Positions 25,757-36,633 of a stretch of DNA of 64,000 bases are shown piece by piece. A program made the position numbers and the translations under genes. Source of the DNA: Streptomyces sp. NBC_01214 (GTDB taxonomy: Bacteria > Actinomycetota > Actinomycetes > Streptomycetales > Streptomycetaceae). How positions within the stretch are numbered: the first letter of the stretch is position 1; every line of letters starts with the position of its first letter. The notes beneath the pieces were generated by a model. It worked only from the letters and a program-made list of their open reading frames with translations. It did no database searches and had not been told where the DNA came from. The stretch spans positions 3,195,001 to 3,259,000 of the forward strand of contig NZ_JAPEOS010000001.1 of assembly GCF_026340975.1 (NCBI RefSeq). The letters run 5' to 3'.

Positions 25757-27469
25757 ATGAAGGAAAACGTCGACCACCACGTCCCGGTCCTCATCGTGGG
25801 CGGCTCGCTGGTGGGTCTGTGCACCTCGCTCTTCCTCGGCCGGCATGGCATCAGACACATGGTGGTCGAGAAGCACGCGGGTACCTCGATGCACCCACGC
25901 GGACGCGGTATCAACGTACGGACGATGGAACTGTTCCGGGTCGCCCGCGTCGAGGACCAGATCCGTGAGGCCGCCTCGGTCCTGGCGGACAACCACGGCA
26001 TCATGCAGGGCGGCTCGCTGACCGGTGACGACCAGGAGTGGCTCTTCGAGGAAATCGACCCCGGCGGCGCGCTCGCGCGCTTCAGTCCGGCGGCATGGTG
26101 TCTGTGCAGCCAGAATGACATCGAGCCGGTCCTGATGTCCGTATCCCCCTCACTCGGGGCTGACCTGCGGTTCTCCACCGAACTCCTCTCCTTCGACCAG
26201 GACCCGGGCGGGGTCACCGCGATCGTGAAGAACCGGGAGACCGGGGAGCACAGCACGGTGCGCGCGGACTACCTGGTCGCCGCCGACGGGCCGCGCAGCC
26301 CCGTGCGGGAGGCGCTCCGGATCGGCCAGAGCGGCTCCGGGGACCTGTTCCACAACGTGAGCATCACCTTCCGGTCGCAGATGCTGGCCCACGTGGTCGG
26401 CGACCGGCGATTCATCGTGTGCTACCTGACCAAGCCCGATGCCGATGGGGCCCTGCTGCCGGTCGACAACGGCGAGCGGTGGGTCTTCCACGCGCCGTGG
26501 CACCCGGACCGGGGCGAGACGCTGGAGGACTTCACCGACGAGCGCTGCGTGGAGCACATCCGCCGGGCCGTCGGCGCCCCCGACCTGGACGTCGAGGTCA
26601 CCGGGAAGGCCCCGTGGCACGCCGCCGAGCGGGTCGCCGAGCGGTACGCGGTCGGCCGGGTCTTCCTGGCCGGTGACTCCGCCCACGAGATGTCACCCAC
26701 CGGGGCGTTCGGCTCGAACACCGGCATCCAGGACGCCCACAACATCGCCTGGAAGCTCGCCGCGGTGCTGAACGGTTCGGCAGGGCCGGGGCTGCTGCAG
26801 ACCTACGAGGCCGAGCGGTTGCCGGTGGCCCGGGCGACGAGCGAGCGCGCCTCGGCGCGGTCGGCGGAGCACAGCCACCCGGGGTACGAGCCCGACCCGG
26901 AGCCCACGTCCACGCCCGCTCCGGACTCCGGGTCCGCGCCCGTGCCGGCGGCCGGGCCGGACTCCGCGCCCGGCGTCGGCGGCGGCGGCCGGCAGGGCGG
27001 GGTCCTCTCCGTGGCCATGGGCTACCGCTACAACCGGGGCGCGGTGCTGGGGGCCGACCCGGACCGGCCCGTCGTACCCGAACGGATGCGGCTCTGCGGC
27101 GATCCGGGCAGCCGGGCACCGCACATGTGGCTCTGCGGTCCGGGGGAGCCGGAGCCGAAGTCCACCGTGGACCTCTACGAGCGTTCCTTCGTCCTGCTGT
27201 GCTCCGAGGACACGCCGTGGCGTGCCGCGGGGCGGTCCGTCGCCGAACAGCTGGGCGTGCCCCTGGACGTGTACGCGATCGGCACCGGCCCGGAGGCCGA
27301 CCTGATCCCGGCGAACGGCGGCGACTGGACCGAGGTGCACGGCACGACTGCCCAGGGCGCGGTCCTCGTCCGCCCGGACGGATTCGTGGCCTGGCGCTCG
27401 GCGCAGGCGGTGGCGGATCCGGCGGCGGTCCTGCACGAGGTCCTGACCACGCTGCTGGACCGCTCCTGA
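25757..27469 (+). CDS. FAD-dependent polyketide hydroxylase (WhiE ORF VIII/SchC-like)
   Basis: The 570-residue protein is a class A flavoprotein hydroxylase. It has the dinucleotide fold VLIVGGSLVG (11-20), the DG motif VAADGPRSPVREAL, and the GD motif VFLAGDSAHEMSPTGAFG, then a C-terminal thioredoxin-like domain ending LVRPDGFVAWR. A Pro/Ser/Ala linker near 375-410 is longer than usual. The ATG at 25757 follows GGAAGAG. It is transcribed away from the SchA/CurD gene, the order known for WhiE ORF VIII, whose product hydroxylates the spore pigment. Without ketosynthases it may act on a product made elsewhere or be a relic. Confidence 0.87.
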   Translation: MKENVDHHVPVLIVGGSLVGLCTSLFLGRHGIRHMVVEKHAGTSMHPRGRGINVRTMELFRVARVEDQIREAASVLADNHGIMQGGSLTGDDQEWLFEEIDPGGALARFSPAAWCLCSQNDIEPVLMSVSPSLGADLRFSTELLSFDQDPGGVTAIVKNRETGEHSTVRADYLVAADGPRSPVREALRIGQSGSGDLFHNVSITFRSQMLAHVVGDRRFIVCYLTKPDADGALLPVDNGERWVFHAPWHPDRGETLEDFTDERCVEHIRRAVGAPDLDVEVTGKAPWHAAERVAERYAVGRVFLAGDSAHEMSPTGAFGSNTGIQDAHNIAWKLAAVLNGSAGPGLLQTYEAERLPVARATSERASARSAEHSHPGYEPDPEPTSTPAPDSGSAPVPAAGPDSAPGVGGGGRQGGVLSVAMGYRYNRGAVLGADPDRPVVPERMRLCGDPGSRAPHMWLCGPGEPEPKSTVDLYERSFVLLCSEDTPWRAAGRSVAEQLGVPLDVYAIGTGPEADLIPANGGDWTEVHGTTAQGAVLVRPDGFVAWRSAQAVADPAAVLHEVLTTLLDRS

Positions 27470-27498
27470 TCCGGCCGCTCCCGTCCCCACGGGCACCG

Positions 27499-27536
27499 GG
27501 GCGCCGTCCGGCGGAGTGATCCGCCGGGCGGCGCCC
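27499..27536. terminator. bidirectional terminator
   Basis: A 17-pair stem (27499-27515 with 27520-27536, one T-G wobble) closes on the loop GTGA. It lies between the convergent FAD hydroxylase and lipoprotein genes. Confidence 0.8.
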
Positions 27537-27563
27537 TTCACCTCGTGACGATGCCGGACCGGG

Positions 27564-28109
27564 TCATCGCGCCGTCTTCGAGCCGAGGGCCCCGGGGGTC
27601 CTCGGAACCCAGTCGGGGGTTGCCGAGGCCTGTTTCGGGTCCGGCTCCCGCATGGTCACGCGCCAGCCGTCCTCTCCGGTCCTTCCGGTGAGGCGCACCG
27701 TGAACGACTTGGTCTGGCCCGTGTCGTGGAAGTACACGACGACGAACTGCCGCACGGACCCCTCGTCGTAGAACTCCGCGGTCACCTTCCCCTTGGCCCC
27801 CTCGTGGAAGGCCCGGATCCAGTTCCGCGCGGTCCGCTCGACGTCCCCCTTCGCGTCGTCGGGGTCGGCGGCGAGCGACTCCACTTCCTCGGCCTTGCCG
27901 TCGGCGAGCCGCCAGACCAGCTTCTGGGTGATCTGGAGGGATTCGGAGGTGGGGTACCCGACCACGCCCAGCGGTTCGTGCCCCGCGTAATCGGTCGCGT
28001 ACTGCAACGCTTCGTCGTCGGCGGCGCATGCGGTGAGACCGCCCCATGCCACCACGGACACCAGGGCGGCGCGCAGGGCGAGTGCGGCGCGCGGGACCGG
28101 TACAGCCAT
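27564..28109 (-). CDS. lipoprotein of unknown function
   Basis: The 181-residue product has a lipoprotein signal with lipobox LTAC (Cys at residue 28). The remainder has a strand/helix pattern resembling NTF2-like folds: a helix ARNWIRAFHEG, then FYDEGSVRQFVVVYFHDTG and a closing DGWRVTMREP. This is only a structural impression. The ATG at 28109 has GAGGAAG very close, which is short spacing, but the signal length fits. It is divergent from the metE riboswitch region. Confidence 0.7.
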   Translation of the reverse strand: MAVPVPRAALALRAALVSVVAWGGLTACAADDEALQYATDYAGHEPLGVVGYPTSESLQITQKLVWRLADGKAEEVESLAADPDDAKGDVERTARNWIRAFHEGAKGKVTAEFYDEGSVRQFVVVYFHDTGQTKSFTVRLTGRTGEDGWRVTMREPDPKQASATPDWVPRTPGALGSKTAR

Positions 28110-28333
28110 ACTTCCTCGGTCTTCCGGTGGTCATCGAGCGATCTCGATGCAGAGAGCTGCAACGTACTGCCCTGACCGGGCAGTTCGATCCGGTAAACGG
28201 ACAAGAGGGACACAACTCGCGCCGCAGTGACGCAATTCACTCCATGGCTGGATTTCGCCCCCCGTGAGTCTCGCCCCGCCATCCGGATGCCGGACAACCC
28301 CGCGCGCCGGCGGGCAACGCCGACTACTCTGGC

Positions 28334-28538
28334 CGGGCAGCTGGTTCGCCCCGTCCGCCAGGCGGGATGCGTCGTAAGAGGGAACCCGGTGGGAATCCGG
28401 GACTGCCCCGCAGCGGTGAGCGGGAACGACCGCCGTCATACGCACTGGGCCCGGACGGGTCTGGGAAGCGACGGCCAGTAGGAGTCTCGTACGGCATCCG
28501 TACGACGGGACGTGCCCGCGAGTCCGAAGACCTGCCCG
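28334..28538 (+). promoter_or_regulatory. cobalamin riboswitch upstream of metE
   Basis: Conserved parts of the B12 aptamer are present in order: GGGAA-CCCGGTG, CCGGGACTGCCCCGCAGCGG (the B12 box area near 28397-28416), GGCCAGTAGGAG, and the 3' GAGTCCGAAGACCTGCC at about 28519-28535. P1 can form between GGGCAG (28335-28340) and CTGCCC (28532-28537). Cobalamin binding normally shuts off metE, so that B12-dependent MetH is used instead. Confidence 0.93.
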
Positions 28539-28543
28539 TTGCC

Positions 28544-28565
28544 CGTGCGCGACCGATCGCGCACG
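28544..28565 (+). promoter_or_regulatory. hairpin after the riboswitch, possible expression platform
   Basis: CGTGCGCGA pairs with TCGCGCACG around CCGA, six bases past the aptamer. No T run follows, so it may act as a GC-rich terminator or be one arm of an antiterminator switch. The metE start is about 170 bases further on. Confidence 0.45.
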
Positions 28566-28733
28566 GAAATCCCGGTGACCTCGTGGGCGGGTCGGCGACA
28601 CCTCAGGCGGACGACCGCGGGCACGTGCAGCCGCACGCACCCGTAGCCGGTCGGGATCCGCCCGGTCCGTCATCCCTTCGCGCCCTCGGCCCCTCACCGG
28701 GACCACAGGAGAACGCTCGCGAAGGAGAGTTCC

Positions 28734-31052
28734 GTGACCCGCACGACCCCCACCGCCGCCGGACGGCCCACCCGGGCCACCGTGTACGGCTACCCCCGCC
28801 AGGGCCCCAACCGGGAACTGAAGAAGTCCGTCGAGGGCTACTGGACGGGCCGCAACGACGCCGAAGCCCTCCGGGCAACCGCCCGCGACCTGCGCCGGAC
28901 CAACTGGCAGCAGCTGGCCGACGCCGGCATCACCGAGGTGCCGACCGGTGACTTCTCGTACTACGACCACGTGCTGGACACCAGCGTGATGGTCGGTGCC
29001 GTCCCCGAGCGGCACCGCGCCGCCGTCGCGGCCGACCCGCTCGACGGGTACTTCGCGATGGCGCGCGGCACCCAGGACGTGGCGCCGCTGGAGATGACCA
29101 AGTGGTTCGACACCAACTACCACTACCTGGTGCCGGAGCTCGGCCCGGACACGGTCTTCACCGCCGACTCCACCAAGCAGGTCGCCGAACTGGAGGAAGC
29201 GCTCGGGCTGGGCCACACCGCCCGCCCGGTCCTGGTCGGACCCGTCACCTACCTGCTGCTGGCCAAGCCCGCCCCCGGCGTCGCCGCCGACTTCGATCCG
29301 CTGGCCCTGCTCGACCGGCTGCTGCCCGTCTACGCGCAGGTCCTGGCCGACCTGCGCGCCGCCGGAGCCGAGTGGGTGCAATTGGACGAGCCCGCCCTGG
29401 TGCAGGACCGCACCCCGGCCGAGCTGAACGCCACCGCCCGCACGTACCGGGAGCTCGGAGGCCTGCCCGACCGGCCCAAGCTGCTCATCGCCTCCTACTT
29501 CGACCGGCTCGGCGAGGCCCTGCCCGTGCTGGCCAAGGCACCCGTCGAAGGGCTCGCCCTGGACTTCACCGAGGCCGCGGCCGCGAACCTCGACGATCTC
29601 GCCGCCGTCGGGGGCCTGCCCGGCAAGCGCCTCGTCGCCGGTGTCGTCGGCGGCCGCAACATCTGGATCAACGACTACGAGAAGTCCCTCAGCACCCTCG
29701 GCACCCTCCTGGGGCTCGCCGACCGGGTGGACGTGGCCGCCTCCTGCTCCCTGCTCCACGTGCCGCTGGACGCCACCGCCGAACGGGACGTCGACCCGCA
29801 GGTGAGGCGCTGGCTCGCCTTCGCCCGCCAGAAGACCGCGGAGGTCGCCACCCTCGCCCGGGGCCTGGCCCGCGGCACGGACGCCATCGCCGCCGAACTC
29901 GCCGCCAACCGGGCCGACCTGGCCTCCCGCGCCGGCTCCGCCCTCACCCACGATCCGGCCGTCCGGGCCCGCACCGCCGCCGTCACCGACGCGGACGGGC
30001 GGCGCGCCCAGCCGTACCCGGAGCGGGCCGCCGCCCAGTGGGCGCACCTGGGCCTCCCGCTGCTCCCGACGACCACGATCGGATCGTTCCCGCAGACCAC
30101 CGAACTGCGCACGGCCCGCGCCGACCTGCGGGCCGGGCGCATCGACACCGCCGGCTACGAGGACCGCATCCGGGCCGAGATCAGGGAGGTCCTGGCCTTC
30201 CAGGAGAAGGCCGGCATCGACGTGCTGGTGCACGGCGAGCCCGAACGCAACGACATGGTGCAGTACTTCGCCGAGCAGCTCACCGGCTACCTGGCCACCC
30301 AGCACGGTTGGGTCCAGTCCTACGGCACCCGCTACGTCCGCCCGCCCGTGCTGGCCGGCGACATCTCCCGCCCCGACCCGATGACCGTGCGCTGGACCGC
30401 GTACGCCCAGTCGCAGACGTCCAAGCCGGTCAAGGGCATGCTCACCGGCCCCGTCACGATGCTCGCCTGGTCCTTCGTCCGCGACGACCAGCCCCTCGGC
30501 GACACCGCCCGCCAGGTGGCGCTCGCCCTGCGCGACGAGGTGGGCGACCTGGAGGCGGCCGGCACCCCGGTCATCCAGGTCGACGAACCCGCCCTGCGCG
30601 AGACCCTCCCGCTGCGGGCCGCCGACCACGCCGCCTACCTCGCCTGGGCCACCGAAGCCTTCCGGCTCACCACGGCCGGGGTCCGCCCGGACACCCAGAT
30701 CCACACGCACATGTGCTACGCCGAGTTCGGCGACATCGTGGAGGCCATCGAGGACCTCGACGCCGATGTCATCAGCCTGGAGGCCGCCCGTTCCCACATG
30801 CAGGTCGCCGGTGAACTCGCGGGCGCCGGCTACCCGCGCGAGGTCGGCCCCGGCGTCTGGGACATCCACTCGCCGCGGATCCCCTCCGTCGCCGAGGCGA
30901 CGGCCCTGCTGCGCAAGGGGTTGGGGGCCATCCCGGCGGAGCGGCTGTGGGTCAATCCCGACTGCGGTCTGAAGACCCGGGGCTGGCCGGAGACCAGGGC
31001 CTCCCTGGAGAACCTGGTCGAGGCGGCCCGGCAGGTGCGCGCCGAGGTCTAG
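28734..31052 (+). CDS. metE: cobalamin-independent methionine synthase
   Basis: The 772-residue protein is full length for MetE, which transfers the methyl group of 5-methyltetrahydropteroyltri-L-glutamate to homocysteine in the cytosol. The N-terminal domain opens with the family pattern [14 protein letters not shown]. The zinc ligands in the C-terminal barrel are visible: His659 and Cys661 (HTHMCYAEF), Glu683 (SLEAARS) and Cys744 ([11 protein letters not shown]). They match E. coli MetE at a constant offset of 18. The GTG at 28734 follows GAAGGAGAG. The upstream B12 riboswitch explains its control. Its TAG stop shares a CTAG with the convergent TetR gene. Confidence 0.97.
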   Translation: MTRTTPTAAGRPTRATVYGYPRQGPNRELKKSVEGYWTGRNDAEALRATARDLRRTNWQQLADAGITEVPTGDFSYYDHVLDTSVMVGAVPERHRAAVAADPLDGYFAMARGTQDVAPLEMTKWFDTNYHYLVPELGPDTVFTADSTKQVAELEEALGLGHTARPVLVGPVTYLLLAKPAPGVAADFDPLALLDRLLPVYAQVLADLRAAGAEWVQLDEPALVQDRTPAELNATARTYRELGGLPDRPKLLIASYFDRLGEALPVLAKAPVEGLALDFTEAAAANLDDLAAVGGLPGKRLVAGVVGGRNIWINDYEKSLSTLGTLLGLADRVDVAASCSLLHVPLDATAERDVDPQVRRWLAFARQKTAEVATLARGLARGTDAIAAELAANRADLASRAGSALTHDPAVRARTAAVTDADGRRAQPYPERAAAQWAHLGLPLLPTTTIGSFPQTTELRTARADLRAGRIDTAGYEDRIRAEIREVLAFQEKAGIDVLVHGEPERNDMVQYFAEQLTGYLATQHGWVQSYGTRYVRPPVLAGDISRPDPMTVRWTAYAQSQTSKPVKGMLTGPVTMLAWSFVRDDQPLGDTARQVALALRDEVGDLEAAGTPVIQVDEPALRETLPLRAADHAAYLAWATEAFRLTTAGVRPDTQIHTHMCYAEFGDIVEAIEDLDADVISLEAARSHMQVAGELAGAGYPREVGPGVWDIHSPRIPSVAEATALLRKGLGAIPAERLWVNPDCGLKTRGWPETRASLENLVEAARQVRAEV

Positions 31053-31684
31053 CGCGCGGACGCGTCCGCGGGCGCGCCCGCGGACGCCCCGTCGTCGCCG
31101 ACGAGGCCCGCGACGTGGTCGGTGATCACGTCGAGGATGTCCGCTGAGATCCGGTCGTCGCCGAGGACGAGGTGGTTCAGCGTCAGCCCGTCGGTCATGG
31201 CCGCCAAATAGCGGGCCAGCACGCTGACGGGCACGCGGAGTTCGAAGGCCATGTGGTGGCGGAGCTGCTCGATCAGCTCGGTGTAGGTGTCGCAGTACCG
31301 CTCGTACTGCCGCCGCGCCAGGTGTTCGAAGTCCGGCCGGCGCAGGGCGTACTGGGTGAGTTCGTAGGTGAGCATGTGTTCGCCCGGGTGGGCGGACACG
31401 TGGTCCCAGTACGCCTGGAAGCCCGCCCGGACGGTCTCGTGCAGCGTGGCCTTCGGCTGGATCGCCTCCCTCACCAGGGTGACGCTGTGGTCGGTGATCG
31501 CCGCGATGACGGATTCGAGCAGGGCCTGCTTGGAGTCGAAGCAGTAGTGGAAGACGCTCAGGGACACGCCCGCCTCGGCGGCGATCGACCTGGTCGTCGT
31601 CGCGGCGACGCCGTCGCGGGTCATCGCGCGGATGGCGGCCTCGGTCAGCTGCCGGCGCCGCTCGGCCGAGGGCATCCGTGCCAT
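31049..31684 (-). CDS. TetR-family regulator
   Basis: A 211-residue TetR protein: HTH at about 10-55 with RRQLTEAAIRAMTRDGVAATT and SIAAEAGVSLSVFHYCFDSK, then a helical ligand domain. Recognition-helix residues are SLSVFHYCF in place of the more common YH.F pattern. The ATG at 31684 has GGAAGGA 6 bases upstream. It ends inside the metE stop region. Its target is unknown; it follows the terminator of the M19-like hydrolase gene and could control itself or metE-region genes. Confidence 0.88.
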   Translation of the reverse strand: MARMPSAERRRQLTEAAIRAMTRDGVAATTTRSIAAEAGVSLSVFHYCFDSKQALLESVIAAITDHSVTLVREAIQPKATLHETVRAGFQAYWDHVSAHPGEHMLTYELTQYALRRPDFEHLARRQYERYCDTYTELIEQLRHHMAFELRVPVSVLARYLAAMTDGLTLNHLVLGDDRISADILDVITDHVAGLVGDDGASAGAPADASAR

Positions 31685-31741
31685 GGGCGTTCCTTCCGGT
31701 TCGTGCTGCGGTGCGTGGTGCCCGGTGCGTGGTGCCATGGC

Positions 31742-31783
31742 GGCCGGGGCCGGCCGGATCAGTAGATCCGGCCGGCCCCGGCC
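31742..31783 (-). terminator. 19-bp perfect hairpin after the secreted hydrolase gene
   Basis: 31742-31760 pairs exactly with 31765-31783 around AGTA, and flanking CCATGG sequence can add a few more pairs. It follows the stop of the M19-like gene and precedes the TetR start, so it probably insulates the two. Confidence 0.8.
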
Positions 31784-31805
31784 CATGGACTTCCGTTCGG
31801 CGGGA

Positions 31806-33875
31806 TCAGCTGCTGTAGACGCCGACCTCGTGGAGCGAGTACCCCCACTTGGTGCCGCGTTGGAGTCCCTGGATGCGGACGTAGCGGGCGGGCACCCCGG
31901 AGAAGCGGGCCGTGTCCAGGCCGCCGTCACCGGCGGTCGTGGACCAGACGGTCTGCCAGTTCGCGTCGTCCGTGGAGACCTCGATGCGGTACGCCTTCCC
32001 GTACGCGGCCTCCCAGTCGAGGGTGATGCGGCCCACCCGGTTCGCGGACCCGAGGTCGATGCGCAGCCACTGGTTGTCGTTCCACTCGCTCGCCCAGCGC
32101 GAGCCCGAGTCCCCGTCCACGGCCCGGCCCGGGGAGAAGTTCACGAAGGGGTTCCACCACTCCGCGCTCGACGCCGAGGCGGGGGAGCCCGTGGCGAGGT
32201 TCACCCCGGACTTGTGCTTCTCGGAGTTCCCCCAGGTGGTCAGGTACGACTCGGCGCCCTTGAACAGGTCGTCCACCACGCCCTGGCCGCCGACGAGACG
32301 GATGTCCTCGATCCAGTCGGGGACCAGACCGTAGTGCGAGGCGCCGTCGGTGTTGAGGTCCCAGGTGCGCGAGCCGGTGGTCTGCCGGTCGATGACCGAG
32401 CCGCCGTCGGTGCTGCGGAAGGGGTAGCGCACCGGGTTCGGGGTGTCGGCCCCGCGCGGTCCGGGCCAGCCGCCGACGCCGTTCATGTCGGTGCCGTACC
32501 CGTAGCCGACGTTGTACTTGTCGCGCAGCGCGTCCGTCCGCTTCGCCTCGGCGCTGAACCCCTCGGCGCCGCTCATGTACGAGGCGATGAAGCCGCCGAG
32601 CTTGTAGACCCGCTCGGTCCAGTCCATGTCCATCCAGCTGTGCGAGGAGATCACACCCGGGTACGACTCGGACTCCATGATGTCGAAGGACCGGCCCGCG
32701 GCCTTCACGCTCATGTGGTCGACCTCGAGCATCATCTTGCGCTTCATCATGCCGCGCACCGCGTACTCGCCGAGTTCAGTGAGTCCGCGCGTGTTGCACT
32801 GGGCGTCGGCGGCGTAGGACGGGATCGCCACCCCTTCGGGCAGTTTGCTCTGCACCGCGGGTGCGGCTGCCGCCAGCCCGATGGGGTTGTCGTGCTGGGG
32901 ACCGGTGCACTTCTCCGTCTTCCAGAAGGTTCCGGTCGACAGGAACTGGCCCGCGTTGATGGCCGTACCGAGGGCTCCCTCGTCGAAGCGCACCCCGCAC
33001 AGGGCGTTGTCGAACTTGTGGCACAAGAACATGCTGCGCACCCCGAGGCGGTACAGCTCGTCCAGGCCGCGGTCGATGTCCGCCTTGCTGCACTGCGCGA
33101 CGTCCAGGATCTGCTTGCAGCCGAAGGGCTCGGAGGTCTCGACGCCGAGGACCACGGCCAGCTTGCCCTGCTGGACGACGTCGCGGGCCTGCGCGGAGTC
33201 GGTGACGATCCGGAACCAGCCCTTGCCCGGGCCGCCGTACATCTTGTCGATGTAGGCCTGCATGTCGTAGGTCTTCTGCGCTTCGAGCCGGATGGCGGTC
33301 ATCTCGTCGCAGCTGCGGTCCTTGAAGAAGTAGACCGAGCAGATGACGCCGTTGGTGACGAGGTCGTTCACGAGCACGCGCTGACCGCCGCGCCAGGCCC
33401 GCTCGACCCAGGCGTAGTAGTTCTGCTGGTGGGTCAGCGAGTCGTGGGCGGGCCAGTCCTTGAAGGTCGGCCAGCCGTTCGGGTCGTGCTTGCCGTCACC
33501 ACCCTTGGTGATGAAGTCGAAGATCGCGAGCGTGCCGTCGGGGTAGTGCTCGGGGCAGTCCTTGAGCGCGTCGGCCACCCCCGCCTCGGAGAACGGCTTG
33601 CCGCAGATGAGGCGGCCGCCGAAGCCCTCGTTGGACATCAGGTGGTCGTGCGCGTCGACGAAGCCCCGGACCCGTCCCTGGGAGTCGGTCCCCTTGAAGG
33701 GTTCGCCCGTGACGTTGATGTCGGAGTCGGGTGCGGGCCGTGCGACCGGGTTCCACCAGCCGGGATCGGCGGCGGAAGCGGGTACGGGGCCGAGCACCAT
33801 GGCCACCACGGCGAGGAGCAATGACAGGACCGCCAGGGGCCTACGCCTGTGGTGCGTGTGTCGAGAAATGGTCAT
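31806..33875 (-). CDS. secreted M19-like metal-dependent hydrolase with F5/8 (discoidin) domain
   Basis: The 689-residue product has a signal peptide (cleavage near ASA, residue 35). The catalytic part resembles peptidase family M19/amidohydrolases: HDH at residues 76-78 in VDAHDHLMS, a Glu in VVLGVETSE, a His in LEVDHMSV and another in VISSHSW, the usual order of zinc ligands. Large inserts with several Cys separate them. The last 130 residues form an F5/8 type C domain (WLRIDLGSANRVGRITLDWE, ARYVRIQG) that usually binds carbohydrate. ATG 33875 is preceded directly by GTG 33878; neither has a good box. M19 enzymes cleave dipeptides or related amides; the substrate here is unknown. Confidence 0.82.
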   Translation of the reverse strand: MTISRHTHHRRRPLAVLSLLLAVVAMVLGPVPASAADPGWWNPVARPAPDSDINVTGEPFKGTDSQGRVRGFVDAHDHLMSNEGFGGRLICGKPFSEAGVADALKDCPEHYPDGTLAIFDFITKGGDGKHDPNGWPTFKDWPAHDSLTHQQNYYAWVERAWRGGQRVLVNDLVTNGVICSVYFFKDRSCDEMTAIRLEAQKTYDMQAYIDKMYGGPGKGWFRIVTDSAQARDVVQQGKLAVVLGVETSEPFGCKQILDVAQCSKADIDRGLDELYRLGVRSMFLCHKFDNALCGVRFDEGALGTAINAGQFLSTGTFWKTEKCTGPQHDNPIGLAAAAPAVQSKLPEGVAIPSYAADAQCNTRGLTELGEYAVRGMMKRKMMLEVDHMSVKAAGRSFDIMESESYPGVISSHSWMDMDWTERVYKLGGFIASYMSGAEGFSAEAKRTDALRDKYNVGYGYGTDMNGVGGWPGPRGADTPNPVRYPFRSTDGGSVIDRQTTGSRTWDLNTDGASHYGLVPDWIEDIRLVGGQGVVDDLFKGAESYLTTWGNSEKHKSGVNLATGSPASASSAEWWNPFVNFSPGRAVDGDSGSRWASEWNDNQWLRIDLGSANRVGRITLDWEAAYGKAYRIEVSTDDANWQTVWSTTAGDGGLDTARFSGVPARYVRIQGLQRGTKWGYSLHEVGVYSS

Positions 33876-34037
33876 CACTCACGTCTTAAGGTCAGCCGGA
33901 TGGCGCGGTCGGGGGGCCGGATCCGTTCGGGGGCACGACGAGCCACGGCCACAGGCGTGATTTGTCATGGACCCCACAAACGGTGGGACGAGAATCGCGA
34001 CTGCCATCGACAGAGTCAATAGTCCGGGACAGTTGAC

Positions 34038-34052
34038 CTGATGATTCATCAG
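34038..34052. promoter_or_regulatory. operator-like palindrome CTGATGATTCATCAG
   Basis: A perfect 7-base inverted repeat about a central T lies between the secreted hydrolase start and the end of the serine hydrolase gene. It overlaps a TTGACC that could serve as a -35 element on the plus strand. Confidence 0.4.
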
Positions 34053-34162
34053 ATGCGCCGTTCCTTCACAAGATCCACCCACCCGGGCGGCCCGGCTCGG
34101 CGCGGTACGTGAAGGAGCGCGCGAGCCGGGTCCGCCCCGCCCGGGGCGACGGCGCCGTGGCG

Positions 34163-35805
<1,643 letters not shown>

Positions 35806-36633
35806 GTGACCAGCAGCGATCTCGGAGACTTCCTGCGCGCCCGGCGCGCACGCCTGCGGCCGAACGACGTGGGACTCGTCTCCCACGGACAGCGCCGCGT
35901 GGCAGGGCTGCGCCGCGAAGAGGTGGCGGTCCTCGCCGGAATGAACAGCGACTACTACGCCCGGCTGGAACAGGGGCGCGAACGCGGCCCCTCCCCGCAG
36001 GTCCTCGACGCGATCAGCGGCGCCCTGCGGCTCGACGAGGCGTCACGGGAACACCTCTTCCGGTTGGCGGGCGCCGCGCCGGACGGCGACCGGCCGCAGC
36101 CGAGGGATTCGATCGGAGTCCCCCTGCGCCAACTCCTGGACGGGTACCCGGGCGCCCCGGCGTTCGTCCTCAATCCCGCCACCGACGTGTTGGCGGTCAA
36201 CGCGATGGCCGACGCGCTGTTCTCCCCGTTCGCACAGCGGGACAACCTCGCGCGCATGACGTTCCTCGACCCCGCGGCCCGGCCGTTCTTCGTCCGCTGG
36301 GACCGTGCGGCCGAGGCGGTGGTGGCCGGCCTGCGCCACGCGGCCGGACTCGATCCGCACTACCCGCGCCTCAAGGCGCTGATCCGTGAACTCGGCGGGG
36401 CCAGCGCCGAGTTCACGGAGCTCTGGGCCGCTCACACCGTCCGCGGCAAGACCCACGACACCAAGGAGCTCCACCACCCCGACATCGGACCGCTCACGCT
36501 CGGCTTCCAGTCCTTCGCCGTGCTCGGAGCGCCGGGCCAGCAACTGGTGGTCTACCAGGCCGAACCGGGAAGTCCGAGCGCCCGGGGCCTCGCCCTGCTC
36601 GGCAGCCTGCACGCCACCCGCCGCACGTCATGA
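35806..36633 (+). CDS. XRE regulator with MmyB-like ligand-binding domain
   Basis: The 275-residue protein has an N-terminal HTH (GLRREEVAVLAGMNSDYYARLEQGR) and the MmyB-like sensor domain: NPATDVLAVNAMADALFSPF, DHYPRL-type helix, then ELWAAHTVRGKTHDTKELHHPDIG and a C-terminal sheet. MmyB-type proteins are thought to bind fatty acids or other hydrophobic ligands and control nearby oxidoreductases. The GTG is 7 bases after a -10 box, so translation is likely leaderless. It shares a TCATGA overlap with the convergent FAD monooxygenase gene. Confidence 0.88.
   Translation: MTSSDLGDFLRARRARLRPNDVGLVSHGQRRVAGLRREEVAVLAGMNSDYYARLEQGRERGPSPQVLDAISGALRLDEASREHLFRLAGAAPDGDRPQPRDSIGVPLRQLLDGYPGAPAFVLNPATDVLAVNAMADALFSPFAQRDNLARMTFLDPAARPFFVRWDRAAEAVVAGLRHAAGLDPHYPRLKALIRELGGASAEFTELWAAHTVRGKTHDTKELHHPDIGPLTLGFQSFAVLGAPGQQLVVYQAEPGSPSARGLALLGSLHATRRTS

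Noticed and set aside
28131..30869. Long minus-strand frame opposite metE
   Set aside because: Shadow of metE in high-GC DNA; the riboswitch and zinc ligands fix the plus strand as coding.
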